NCBI GenBank assembly: GCA_030065265.1 | Contig: JASJCW010000018.1 | Coordinates: 1-42,907, forward strand | Origin: Prochloraceae cyanobacterium | Lineage (GTDB): Bacteria > Cyanobacteriota > Cyanobacteriia > Cyanobacteriales > JASJDA01 | Direction: 5' to 3' | DNA length: 42,907 bases | In this document: positions 26,680-36,152 of the stretch, one piece after another | How positions within the stretch are numbered: the first letter of the stretch is position 1 | Layout of the letters: each line of letters begins with the position of its first letter | The notes under the pieces: generated by a model | Database searches by the model: none | Seen by the model: only the letters and a program-made list of their open reading frames with translations | Told to the model about the DNA's origin: nothing | Made by a program: the position numbers and the translations under genes

Positions 26680-27420
26680 TTAAAGTCCTGCTGCTTCTGA
26701 CAAATCAACGATCCGGCGGAATAAATAACCCGTACCTCTTTCTGTAATAATAAATTCTGGCTGTCTGGGATCTGTTTCAATTTTGGCTCGCAACCGAGAA
26801 ACATGAACGTCAACCACGCGCAAATCGCTGTTGCGAGTAGGAGCGTAGCCCCAAATAGCTTCTAAAATATCGCCGCGACTGAGAGCTTGACCGGACTGAG
26901 CGATCAATAATTCTAGGAGATCGAATTCTATTCCCGTCAATCTGAGCAGTTTATTTCTGAGGGTAACCCTTCTTTTATTGGTATCGATCGACAATACTCC
27001 CCCGATATCGATCGCGCCCGAGTTACTAGCAACCGAGCGATGATTTTTTTTAACCCTTCGCAAGATCGAGTTTATTCTTGCTTCTAACTCTTTAGGAGAA
27101 AAAGGTTTAATTAAATAGTCGTCCGCGCCAAATTGCAGCCCAGTAATGCGATCGGCTACATCTCCCAATGCGGTTAACATAATTATGGGTACGTCCGATT
27201 CTTTTCGTAATGTTTGCGTGACGTAATAGCCGTCACCTTGGGGCATCATGACATCGAGAACGATTAGATCGGGGTTTCGCTCTCTGAAAGCTTGTATTGC
27301 TTCAGTTCCATCGCTAGCGGTCACGACATCGTAACCGATCATGGAAAGGCGCGTTTTCAGTATTCGACGAACTGCTGCTTCGTCGTCTACCACGAGGATT
27401 CTTTCCTTAGTGTTTTCCAC
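26680..27420 (-). CDS. rpaB: OmpR-family response regulator RpaB
   Basis: A 246-residue response regulator. The receiver domain has Asp12-Asp13, phospho-acceptor Asp56 (LIVLDVMMP), Thr83 and Lys105 (LIKPFSPKELEARI). The winged-helix DNA-binding domain (about 140-240) contains LLRLTGIEFDLLELLIAQSGQALSRGDILEAIWGYAPTRNSDLRVVDVHVSRLRAKIE. The receiver block SDVPIIMLTALGDVADRITGLQFGADDY and the wHTH identify RpaB (Ycf27), the essential high-light regulator that binds HLR1 elements and controls photosystem I and stress genes with kinase NblS/Hik33. The kinase is not in this window. Confidence 0.93.
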   Translation of the reverse strand: MENTKERILVVDDEAAVRRILKTRLSMIGYDVVTASDGTEAIQAFRERNPDLIVLDVMMPQGDGYYVTQTLRKESDVPIIMLTALGDVADRITGLQFGADDYLIKPFSPKELEARINSILRRVKKNHRSVASNSGAIDIGGVLSIDTNKRRVTLRNKLLRLTGIEFDLLELLIAQSGQALSRGDILEAIWGYAPTRNSDLRVVDVHVSRLRAKIETDPRQPEFIITERGTGYLFRRIVDLSEAAGL

Positions 27421-27766
27421 TCTTTATTATGCTCCTTAACGGAATTTTATGGCAATTAGTGGTGACTTCTGGCGAACTCGATCGCCTTAACAAAAAATTA
27501 ACATATTGGCGGCTTCGGGTTGAAGCCTTGGTTTACTGTTATTTTCTGTTGATTGTTGGTAGAATTACCAGCAATTAAGTAACAATCTGTGAGTATTTTT
27601 ATTGATATTTATTAATTCTATTATCTTTAATCAATTTTTTAGAAATAAATCTAATTATTGTTGTCTTTTATTAAAATATATTATTTTTTGGCTTTAATTT
27701 AATTATGTTAATGCAAGTAAATTTATTTGTATTAATATTAAAATTGCACCATAAAATGTTGTAATT
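27421..27766. other. Divergent rpaB-truB spacer with short repeats and hairpins
   Basis: AT-rich divergent promoter region. TTAACA occurs at 27487-27492 and 27498-27503 (period 11), about 70-80 bases upstream of rpaB. Hairpins are GGCTTC-GGGTT-GAAGCC (27511-27527) and TGGTA-GAAT-TACCA (27557-27570). No open frame was found. Confidence 0.45.
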
Positions 27767-28684
27767 GTGCTAGGATTTCTAAACTTAAATAAACCGGCCG
27801 GATTAACCTCTCATGATTGTGTTGCCAAAATCAGAAGGCAATTAAAAATAAAAAGAGTAGGACACGGGGGAACTTTAGATCCTGCGGCTACGGGTGTATT
27901 GCCGATCGCGGTAGGTAGTGCGACGAGATTGCTATCTTATTTACCCCAACAAAAAGCATATCGCGCTACAGTTCGTTTCGGAGTCAAGACAACTACAGAC
28001 GATCTTGAAGGAGAAGTAATTGCCAAGATTGCGACACCGCAATTAACGCTCCAAGAAATATTACCTTTATTACCTCAATTTAAAGGAAAGATCGAGCAAA
28101 TCCCCCCCCAGTACAGTGCAATTCAGCGCGGAGGAAAAAGGCTTTATGAATTAGCCAGAAAAGGGGAAAAAGTTGAAGTTCCTTCCCGAATAGTGGAAAT
28201 TAACGGGATTGAAGTTTTAGGCTTTCAAGGGGGAGAATATCCAGAATTAGAGTTAAATATAAATTGCGGCCCCGGAACTTATATCAGAGCGATCGCCCGG
28301 GATTTAGGCGATATTTTAGGGGTAGGAGGGACGTTAGCGAGTTTAACCCGAACCCTTAGTTGCGGTTTTGCAATTGAGAACAGTTTGAGTTTTGAAGAAA
28401 TAGCAAGTCAGTTAAAAACAGGTGAGTTTGAGCCAACTCCCCCGGCGATCGCTCTCAAACATTTAAGTAAAATTACTCTTAGTGCGGAGCAGTCTCGACG
28501 TTGGTGTATGGGACAGCGTTTGAGTTTAAAAGAAATTCAAGCACTCGAATTAGAGCGAGATTGCCAAACAATCCAAGTAATCGATCCAAAGAGAATTTTT
28601 CTAGGTCTTGGTAACATTATTAAGGGAACAGAAGGGTTAGTTTTAACCCCAAAGATCGTGATTGGATCTGTTGGAATCAATTGA
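27767..28684 (+). CDS. truB: tRNA pseudouridine(55) synthase TruB
   Basis: A 305-residue pseudouridine synthase making Psi55 in the T-loop of tRNAs. The N-terminal GFLNLNKPAGLTSHDCVAKIRR is diagnostic; the catalytic Asp38 is in GHGGTLDPAATGVLPIAVG. Later motifs are RLLSYLPQQKAYRATVRFG and INCGPGTYIRAIARDLG, and a PUA-like C-terminal part follows. GTG start at 27767 (MLGFLNLNKP), with no evident Shine-Dalgarno sequence. Confidence 0.96.
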   Translation: MLGFLNLNKPAGLTSHDCVAKIRRQLKIKRVGHGGTLDPAATGVLPIAVGSATRLLSYLPQQKAYRATVRFGVKTTTDDLEGEVIAKIATPQLTLQEILPLLPQFKGKIEQIPPQYSAIQRGGKRLYELARKGEKVEVPSRIVEINGIEVLGFQGGEYPELELNINCGPGTYIRAIARDLGDILGVGGTLASLTRTLSCGFAIENSLSFEEIASQLKTGEFEPTPPAIALKHLSKITLSAEQSRRWCMGQRLSLKEIQALELERDCQTIQVIDPKRIFLGLGNIIKGTEGLVLTPKIVIGSVGIN

Positions 28685-28962
28685 CTTAATTGTCTCAATA
28701 CTTAGGTATTAAATCGATCCCCTTCGATTAGTCCCTAGGCACTTAAATGCAATTAATCCTCGAGCGTTGAATTTTTGCTCCCTAAGCTGGCGATCTGAGT
28801 AAAATAATATGTAAGATTGTCGCTACTTTGTCAAACTTTCTGACCACAATCGATCGGAGACGACAAGTGTAGGACTTGTTGTTGCAAAACAGATTTAAAA
28901 AAGTTTAAAAAGCAAAGAAATTTTTCCTGGGCTAGAGTATAGCTAGGGGTCTTTGATAACCT

Positions 28963-31900
28963 ATGACTAAAATAATCTTATTAAATATCCTTTGTCTGGT
29001 AAAACGGCATGAGGATTACTTAAGTATTAGCGATATTATCGAACGAATAACTAAACCTAAGTTAAAACCTTTACGTATCGAAACGTTAAAGGCTCTAAAG
29101 CATAATATTGCTCGTGCTGAGGCAGATATTTATTTAATAGAAGATCGATATTTTCAAAAAATAACAAATGCTAGCCTCAACTCGAAACCAATAATTGTTA
29201 TAGTAGACGATTTTAATTCTGGCATAAAAGCTCTTGCTTCGGGTGCAACAGAATTTATAGAAAAAAATAAATTTACTGCAATAGAGTTAGAAAAATCTTT
29301 GAATTTAAGTCTGGCCCGTAGTGGTGCGATCGAGACAAAAAAAACTCCAAAATTGAGAGCTGATTCCCTGACGACTTTAGTCGAACTCGGGGAAAAACTG
29401 CTTGATTCTCGCCAAAATCCCCTCGAAAACGAGCGAATTATCCAACTTTTAGCTGGAGCGATCGAAGCAGAGCGAATTGCTTTTTTTAAATACGATCGCG
29501 CCACAATGGTAATGAATTTAACTGCAGAATGGGCTGCTTGCAAACAAACAAATTGTCTGCCAAAAATTTTCGATCGCCACTCCATAGAAATTTTAGCCGC
29601 AGCTCAAATCTATCGGGGAATCCGTGCCATAAAAATAGCAGATTGCGATCGCTTTGAGTTCGTAGCAATTTTAATTTTTCCCATAGTTATCGCAGGTAAA
29701 TTATTTGGCGCGATCTGCTTGGAAAATTGCCAGCAAATGGAAACAGAAATAATCCCCTTATTGCAAGCAGCAAGTAAGGCAATTTCTCTAAAGTTAGAAA
29801 GCTCGATTGCCGAAATAGCTTTAGGAGAATCAAAAGAAACATTTCACACTATTTTTAACCGTGCTGGAGTCGGAATCGCTCAATTAGACTTAAATTATAA
29901 ATTTTTATTAGTCAACCAAAAATTATGCCAGCTAACCGGTTACAACAGCAGCGAATTCACTCGGCTTACAGTCAAAGATATCACCCATCCCGAAGATATT
30001 GAAAAACAAATTTTGCTCGAAGAACAAATCTTAGCCGGAAAAATAGCAAGTTTTTCCCAAGAAAAACGTTATATTTGCAAAAATGGCAATTATATTTGGG
30101 TAAATGTAACAGTTTCAATCATCAAAGATCGCTCGAAAAAAGCTAAGTACACGATCGAAGTAATTGAAGATATTAACGATCGCAAAATTGCTGAAGTAGC
30201 TTTAAGAAATAGCGAAAAAAGACTCCATTCGATTGCCAATTCTTTACCAGTATGTATCGCTTATGTCGATGCAGAACAATCTTACCAATTTGTCAACAAA
30301 AATTACTATAATTGGTTCGGATACGCTCCCCAAGAAATTTGCGGCAAAAAAAAAGTCAAAGAAGTCTTGGGAGAAGAAAACTACAATGCGATCGCAGATT
30401 GCATCGCTCGAGTGCTTCAAGGGGAAGAAGTTACTTACCAATCAATTATTGTTTGCGACAACAAAGAACGCTACGTCAATGGCACTCTCGTGCCGGATTT
30501 TGATGAAAATAACCAAGTCAAAGGCTATTATTCTTTAATTGCCGATATCTCCGCTCAAAAACAAACAGAAGAAAAACTGAGAGCTTCAGAAGCTCTCTAT
30601 GCGGGAATTTTCAATCATTCAGCCGATGGAATTTTTTCCCTCGATGTTTTACCCGATGGGGAATTTGTTTACGAAGCAATTAATCCCACCTACGAAATGT
30701 TAAGAGGAACTAGCGTTGCAGAAATAGTCGGTAAAAAAATCTCTCAAGTAGTCTCCCCAGAAACCCTACCAATGCTAACTAGACTGTATCGCAGTTGCAT
30801 TGCCAAAGGCGAACCGATCGCTTACGAACAAACCCTAGAATTGCCCCAAGGAAATCGAATTTGGCGAACTATTTTAGTACCAATCCGCGATCGCAACGGC
30901 AAAATTGTTAAATTACAAGGTAGTGCCAGAGATATTACTCAAGAAAAAGAAATCGCAGCAAAACAAATTCGTTTCACCAGACACCAACGCTTATTAGCAT
31001 CTTTAACATTACAAACTCGACAATCTTGGCATATTGATGAGATTTTACAAACTGCCGTCACCGAAATTCGTCGCACCCTCAAAGCAGAAAGAGTCTTGTT
31101 CGTTCGTTTAGAAAAAGATAGTCTGACTGGAACGGTAGTCAATGAAGATGTAGACTCGGATTATCCTGCCATTGTGGGAGAAACTATTATTAATCAATCT
31201 TGCTACCAACAGTGTCAAACTAAATATCAAAGCGGTTACATTCACATTTCTTCTGATGTATTAAATGATGAATTTGAAGATTGTTATCTGCTGTTTTTCC
31301 AAAAATATCAGATTCGCGCTCACTTAATCGTTGCGATCTCGATTTCTCCGAAACAGAGCGATTCTCCTTCAATCTCAAAACAAGCCAAACTCTGGGGTTT
31401 ATTATGCGTCCAACAATGTTCTCGCCCGAGACAATGGAAAAATGAAGAAATAGAATTGCTCCAACAACTAGCCGATCGCTTGAGTATCGCTTTATATCAA
31501 AGTCAATTGCTAGAACAGCAAGAGCAGCAGCGTCAAGAATTGCAAAGATCTAATGCAGAATTAGAACAGTTTGCTTACGTCGCTTCCCACGATCTTCAAG
31601 AACCATTGCAAACCGTTGCTAGCTACGCTCAACTTCTACAACGTCGCTATCAAGAACGTCTCGATCCTAAAGCGGATAAATATATCTATTACATCGTCGA
31701 TGGAGTCGGGCGAATGCAAAGACAAATTAAAGATTTACTCGAATATTCTCGAATCGGTAAAAAAGATCGCACTTTTGATGAAGTTGATTGCAATCTTATT
31801 TTTAAACAAGCGATTTCTAACTTGCAATCGACGATTCGCCAGCATCGAGCTGTAGTAATTACCAAAAATTTACCCCGACTCAAGGCCAATTCAGCACAAA

Positions 31901-32226
31901 TTCTGCAATTGTTCCAAAATTTGATCGGTAACGCTCTTAAATATCATCGACAAGAACCTCCAGTGATAATCATTCAAGCTGAATTGAAAGAAAATTGCTG
32001 GCTGTTTAGTATTGCAGATAACGGTATTGGGATCGATTCTAAGCACAAAAAACGCATTTTTCAAATATTCCAACGCTTGCACGCTCGAGAAGAATATCCG
32101 GGTACTGGAATTGGCTTAGCAATTTGTGAAAAAATTGTTAAACATCACGGCGGTCAAATATGGGTCGATTCTCAACCAAATTTGGGTTCTACTTTTTACT
32201 TTACTCTCACAGAAATGAGCGAGTAA
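28963..32226 (+). CDS. Multidomain PAS/GAF sensor histidine kinase
   Basis: A 1087-residue soluble kinase. Order: an N-terminal receiver-like segment (about 1-120, PIIVIVDDFNSGIKALASGATEFIEK) without a recognisable phospho-acceptor; a GAF domain (about 140-280); three PAS domains (about 285-410, 415-535, 540-665); a second GAF (about 680-850); then a phytochrome-type HisKA with His876 in ASHDLQEPLQTV and an ATPase domain (NLIGNALKYH, DNGIGID, GTGIGLAICEKIV). No bilin-binding Cys motif was recognised in either GAF. There are no membrane segments. It precedes a diguanylate cyclase on the same strand, a plausible output partner. Confidence 0.9.
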   Translation: MTKIILLNILCLVKRHEDYLSISDIIERITKPKLKPLRIETLKALKHNIARAEADIYLIEDRYFQKITNASLNSKPIIVIVDDFNSGIKALASGATEFIEKNKFTAIELEKSLNLSLARSGAIETKKTPKLRADSLTTLVELGEKLLDSRQNPLENERIIQLLAGAIEAERIAFFKYDRATMVMNLTAEWAACKQTNCLPKIFDRHSIEILAAAQIYRGIRAIKIADCDRFEFVAILIFPIVIAGKLFGAICLENCQQMETEIIPLLQAASKAISLKLESSIAEIALGESKETFHTIFNRAGVGIAQLDLNYKFLLVNQKLCQLTGYNSSEFTRLTVKDITHPEDIEKQILLEEQILAGKIASFSQEKRYICKNGNYIWVNVTVSIIKDRSKKAKYTIEVIEDINDRKIAEVALRNSEKRLHSIANSLPVCIAYVDAEQSYQFVNKNYYNWFGYAPQEICGKKKVKEVLGEENYNAIADCIARVLQGEEVTYQSIIVCDNKERYVNGTLVPDFDENNQVKGYYSLIADISAQKQTEEKLRASEALYAGIFNHSADGIFSLDVLPDGEFVYEAINPTYEMLRGTSVAEIVGKKISQVVSPETLPMLTRLYRSCIAKGEPIAYEQTLELPQGNRIWRTILVPIRDRNGKIVKLQGSARDITQEKEIAAKQIRFTRHQRLLASLTLQTRQSWHIDEILQTAVTEIRRTLKAERVLFVRLEKDSLTGTVVNEDVDSDYPAIVGETIINQSCYQQCQTKYQSGYIHISSDVLNDEFEDCYLLFFQKYQIRAHLIVAISISPKQSDSPSISKQAKLWGLLCVQQCSRPRQWKNEEIELLQQLADRLSIALYQSQLLEQQEQQRQELQRSNAELEQFAYVASHDLQEPLQTVASYAQLLQRRYQERLDPKADKYIYYIVDGVGRMQRQIKDLLEYSRIGKKDRTFDEVDCNLIFKQAISNLQSTIRQHRAVVITKNLPRLKANSAQILQLFQNLIGNALKYHRQEPPVIIIQAELKENCWLFSIADNGIGIDSKHKKRIFQIFQRLHAREEYPGTGIGLAICEKIVKHHGGQIWVDSQPNLGSTFYFTLTEMSE

Positions 32227-32794
32227 TTAATCTCTTCAATTAACGAATCCGAGGCGAAACTAAGCGAATCCAAACATTGAGAATTATTTTGGCTTAGAAG
32301 AAAATATCTCAATCTCAATATAATTCCATAGTTGCTACACTTCGGCGACGATAGGCAATAGCGCACCGCCCGTGGCAGTTACTGCCTATAAGGACGGAGC
32401 AAGCAGGACGGAGCAAGCAGGCAATAGATTCGGAAAATCGATCTATAGCATTATTTTAGGGAATTGATAGAAGAAGCTTCAAGATACTATCAAATCTTAT
32501 CAAAATTTAAATCTTTTTTCTGCCGATCGCAAGTATTATTGATTTTTGTGGTTTTCCAAAGTCAAGCTGTTATTTAGCGCACAATTGTAAATATATCGTC
32601 AGGAGTTCAAAAAAATCAAATGAATTTTTGTAAAGTGCGATCGCAAATTCTTTAAAGTTTTGCTGTGGCGGCAAATTGCTAAATATCCTATCCTTATAAA
32701 GTGTGTGCTGCAAGCAGCAAAAGAAATCTAGATAACAATTTCCATACTATTTAGCAATCGTTTTTAATCTTTTGGGATTTGGTCGAGATATTAA
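32227..32794. other. Spacer with dispersed repeat and hairpins
   Basis: Contains a dispersed repeat (described separately), the palindrome GGCAGTTACTGCC near 32374-32386, and a small hairpin TGCTG-CAAG-CAGCA (32706-32719). No open frame was recognised. It should hold the promoter of the diguanylate cyclase gene. Confidence 0.5.
32388..32427 (+). repeat. Dispersed repeat with tandem 14-base unit
   Basis: GGACGGAGCAAGCA occurs twice in tandem (32392-32405, 32406-32419), preceded by ATAA and followed by GGCAATAG. An inverted single copy of the same element lies at 42826-42851. This looks like a lineage-specific interspersed repeat. Confidence 0.8.
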
Positions 32795-34189
32795 GTGTAC
32801 GATAAATTACTCTCAATTTTATTGGTCGAAGATACGCTAGCAGAAGCAGAATTAATAGAGGAACTTTTAGACGAAGTAATACCAGATCGATTTAAAATAA
32901 CGACGGTAAAGCGTCTAACTCAAGCATTCGAGCAATTAACAGCAGCAGAATTTAACATAATTTTATTAGATTTATCTCTACCGGATAGCCGAGGCATAGA
33001 TACGATCGCGCAAATGAAGGAAAAAGCCTTTAATTTGCCAATTATAGTTTTGACTTCCTTAGACGATAGCGATACAGCTCTAGAAGCAGTTCGTCGAGGA
33101 GCGCAAGATTACTTAGTCAAAGGAAATTTTGCCGGAGAATTATTAATCCGAGCGATCCATTATGGGATTGAAAGACACAGTATTGAAACTAGATTGCGCC
33201 AACAAGCCGAGCGAGAAAGATTGATGGCAAGAATGGTAGAGCGAATTCGTAACTCTCTCGATCTAACAGTAATTTTACAGAATACAGTCCAAGAAGTCAG
33301 GCAATTTTTACAAACCGATCGAGTTTGTATTTACCAGTTTCAATCTAAGCGAGCTAATTCGATCGCCGCCGAATCGGTATGCTCTAATAATAGATCGGAA
33401 CGAATCATTCAGCCATCGTCTCTGGAATTAGAAAATCTCGATGCGATCGCCGATCGTTTGATTAAAACAATTTTGATCGTCCCTATTTGGAAAACCGACA
33501 CCAAACAGAAAAACCACTATCCTCTCAAAAAAACCCACAAACAACTTTGGGGTCAGTTAGTTGCCAATAATTATAATAAATCTCGAGAGTGGCAAGAGTG
33601 GGAGATTGAATTTTTAAAACAGTTAGCGACTCAAGTTGCAGTAGCAATCCAACAATCGGAACTTTACCTCCGCTTGCAAGAATTAGCAACCTTAGACGGT
33701 TTGACTCAAATAGCTAATCGCCGCCATTTTAACGATACTCTCAATTTAGAGTGGAATCGTCTAGCTAGAGAGCAAAAACCTCTTTCGCTTATTTTATGCG
33801 ATGTCGATCATTTTAAACTTTATAACGATACTAACGGACATCCTAGTGGCGATCTTTGCTTGCAATTAGTTGCCAAAGAAATTGCAAGATCCGTGAAAAG
33901 ATCGTCAGATCTGGTTGCTCGTTATGGTGGAGAAGAATTTGCAGTTATTCTCCCCGACACTAACATTGAAGGAGCTACTTACGTTGCAATGCAAATTCGC
34001 GAACAAATAGAAAAGTTGCAAATACCCCATCTTAATTCTCCAACTATGCCTCATGTTACCGCAAGTTTCGGCGTTAGCACCATGATTCCTAGTTTAAATT
34101 TACCTCCCAATCATTTAATTGAAGCGGCCGATCGCGCGCTGTTTCAAGCTAAAGGAAATGGTAGAAATCAAGTAGTGCAAATCACTTAA
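32795..34189 (+). CDS. Response regulator diguanylate cyclase (REC-GAF-GGDEF)
   Basis: A 464-residue signalling enzyme making cyclic di-GMP. Receiver domain (about 5-125) with acidic Glu12-Asp13, phospho-acceptor Asp in ILLDLSLPDSRG and Lys in YLVKGNF. GAF domain (about 150-300, LRQTDRVCIYQFQ-type pattern, LWGQLVANN). C-terminal GGDEF domain with an intact GGEEF at 378-382 and an RxxD inhibitory site (Arg369-Asp372) five residues before it, so product inhibition is expected. The GTG start gives MYDKLLSILLVEDT. It sits between two histidine kinases; the upstream kinase shares its strand. Confidence 0.94.
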   Translation: MYDKLLSILLVEDTLAEAELIEELLDEVIPDRFKITTVKRLTQAFEQLTAAEFNIILLDLSLPDSRGIDTIAQMKEKAFNLPIIVLTSLDDSDTALEAVRRGAQDYLVKGNFAGELLIRAIHYGIERHSIETRLRQQAERERLMARMVERIRNSLDLTVILQNTVQEVRQFLQTDRVCIYQFQSKRANSIAAESVCSNNRSERIIQPSSLELENLDAIADRLIKTILIVPIWKTDTKQKNHYPLKKTHKQLWGQLVANNYNKSREWQEWEIEFLKQLATQVAVAIQQSELYLRLQELATLDGLTQIANRRHFNDTLNLEWNRLAREQKPLSLILCDVDHFKLYNDTNGHPSGDLCLQLVAKEIARSVKRSSDLVARYGGEEFAVILPDTNIEGATYVAMQIREQIEKLQIPHLNSPTMPHVTASFGVSTMIPSLNLPPNHLIEAADRALFQAKGNGRNQVVQIT

Positions 34190-34196
34190 TTATTCC

Positions 34197-36152
34197 CTAC
34201 TCTGCACTATTACCATCGCGATCTGCATTTTCTAGATCGACTAAAAACCAAAAAGTAGTCCCTCTATTTAGCTCACTTTCTACCCCAATTTCTCCGTGCA
34301 TTAATTTAACTAATTCTTGACAGATAGCTAAACCCAAACCCGTACCTTGATAGCGGCGAGTTCGCGAACCGTCTACTTGAAAAAAACTAGTAAAAATGCG
34401 ATCGAGATTGTCAGAAGATATCCCTATTCCAGTATCTTTAACTGCAAATCTCAATCCGACTTTATGCTTATTTATTGGTTGTTGTTCTGATAAAGAAACC
34501 AAGACAACTACTTCTCCTTTAGTCGTGAATTTAATCCCGTTTCTAACCAGATTAATGATAATTTGCTGTATTTTTTTGTTGTCTCCAAGTACCTTTTTAG
34601 GCACGCCTTTTTGAATTAATAATTCTAAATTAATATTTTTTTCTTTTGCTTGCGGAAGTAGCATTTTGAGAGTTTGAGATAAACAGTCATAGAGATCGAA
34701 TTCTGAGATTATTAAGGACATTGTTCCCGCTTCTAACTTAGAAAAATCGAGGATATTGTCGATTATACTTAGTAAGTTATGACCGCTAGCTTTGAGAGTA
34801 TTAACGTAATCTAATTGTTCGCTATCGAGATCGGTAATCAGCAACAATTCTGTCATTCCTAAAACTCCATTCATGGGAGTTCTAATTTCGTGACTGATAT
34901 TAGCAACAAATTGAGATTTTATTTCTACAGCTTCTAAGGCTGCTTCTTTGGCAGCAATTAACTTTTGTTCGTATTCTTTTCTTGCTGATATATCTTGAAT
35001 TAAACAAACGATTTCATGGCCGTTTTGAGATTCTTTTTCTAAGCGAGATGCGTTAATATTGATGGGAATTATTTTATTTTGTTTGGTTGACAAGTAAGAC
35101 TCTATTCGCTCAGAATTATATCTTTTGTTGTAATTGTTTCTGAGTTCTTCTAAATAATTAATATCGTCTATTTCTGCGAATAATATTTTCATTGGTTGAC
35201 CGATTAATTCTTTTTTTTCGTAACCGGTTAAAATCGACAAAGCTGGATTTAAGTCTGCTATTTTGTTATTTTCATCGATAATAATCAGACCTTCATTTAA
35301 AGATTTTATTATTTTATCTACGTAGGTTTTAGACACTGTAGATTCTTGCAATCTTTCTGCCATTAAATTAAAAGAATTTCCTAAAAACTCAATTTCATCT
35401 GCCGAATTAAGGAAAACTCTAGTATCTAAATTACCATTGCCAATTTCTATAGCAGCTTTTTTAAGTTTGAGAATTGGCGTTGCAATTAAATCTGCTAAAA
35501 CTTTACCAATAAAAATTGAAAGTACAATTAAAGTAAGTGTAGATATTAAGTTATATCGAAAAGAGTCTTTGGCACTATTTTCTGCCGATTTAGTTTCCGT
35601 TGCTAATTGTTGTAATTCCTTGCGAATTAAGAAGTCGATCGCTTTTAAGAATTCCCCTTCTATTAATTCTAATTCTTCTTGCTTGATAATAATTTCTTTA
35701 CCATTAATATTCGATTCTTTTAGTTCGATAATATCGCGAGCAACTTTTTCCATTCTTTTTTGAACGTTCAGCATTTCACGATACATTTTTTTATTTTCTG
35801 GATCGCTCGAAAATCGCTCTAATTTGTATAAAGATTTTTTTAATTCTCGAACTGCTTCTTGCCATTCTTCTTCTTCCTCTTCTTCTACTGCTTCGGCGCG
35901 ATCGCGAATGGAAGAATCTGTATTTTCTTGGGATTCTCCGATAATTAAAGCAGAACTATAAGCTTCAGACAGCAATCTCAACGCGCTGATTTTAGTTCTT
36001 TCTAATTCGAGCAGTTCGGGAATAGTTTTTTCGGTTATTCGATCGATTTGTCCCGTGAGAGTTTTAGTGGTTTGAATGTGAAAAACGCCAATAATTCCTC
36101 CCAAAGATGCTATGTATAAAAAAGCCAGTATAAGTTTGTCTTTTAATTTCAT
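34197..36152 (-). CDS. Membrane sensor histidine kinase (HAMP-PAS-HisKA-HATPase)
   Basis: A 651-residue kinase. Membrane helix near 7-27; a mostly helical extracytoplasmic region with an acidic run (VEEEEEEEW) and MCP-like four-helix character; a second helix near 200-222; a HAMP domain (about 222-275); a PAS domain (about 285-400, GLIIIDENNKIADLNPALSILTGYE); and a kinase core with His421 in ANISHEIRTPMNGVLG, NLVRNGIKFT, DTGIGIS and GTGLGLAICQELV. The core is of the hybrid-kinase type but no receiver domain is fused, so phosphate probably passes to a separate regulator. Convergent with the diguanylate cyclase gene, seven bases apart. Confidence 0.92.
   Translation of the reverse strand: MKLKDKLILAFLYIASLGGIIGVFHIQTTKTLTGQIDRITEKTIPELLELERTKISALRLLSEAYSSALIIGESQENTDSSIRDRAEAVEEEEEEEWQEAVRELKKSLYKLERFSSDPENKKMYREMLNVQKRMEKVARDIIELKESNINGKEIIIKQEELELIEGEFLKAIDFLIRKELQQLATETKSAENSAKDSFRYNLISTLTLIVLSIFIGKVLADLIATPILKLKKAAIEIGNGNLDTRVFLNSADEIEFLGNSFNLMAERLQESTVSKTYVDKIIKSLNEGLIIIDENNKIADLNPALSILTGYEKKELIGQPMKILFAEIDDINYLEELRNNYNKRYNSERIESYLSTKQNKIIPININASRLEKESQNGHEIVCLIQDISARKEYEQKLIAAKEAALEAVEIKSQFVANISHEIRTPMNGVLGMTELLLITDLDSEQLDYVNTLKASGHNLLSIIDNILDFSKLEAGTMSLIISEFDLYDCLSQTLKMLLPQAKEKNINLELLIQKGVPKKVLGDNKKIQQIIINLVRNGIKFTTKGEVVVLVSLSEQQPINKHKVGLRFAVKDTGIGISSDNLDRIFTSFFQVDGSRTRRYQGTGLGLAICQELVKLMHGEIGVESELNRGTTFWFLVDLENADRDGNSAE

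Noticed and set aside
28863..28879. Hairpin ACAAGT-GTAGG-ACTTGT between truB and the PAS/GAF kinase
   Set aside because: No T-run follows on either strand and it is far from the truB stop, so it is not called a terminator.
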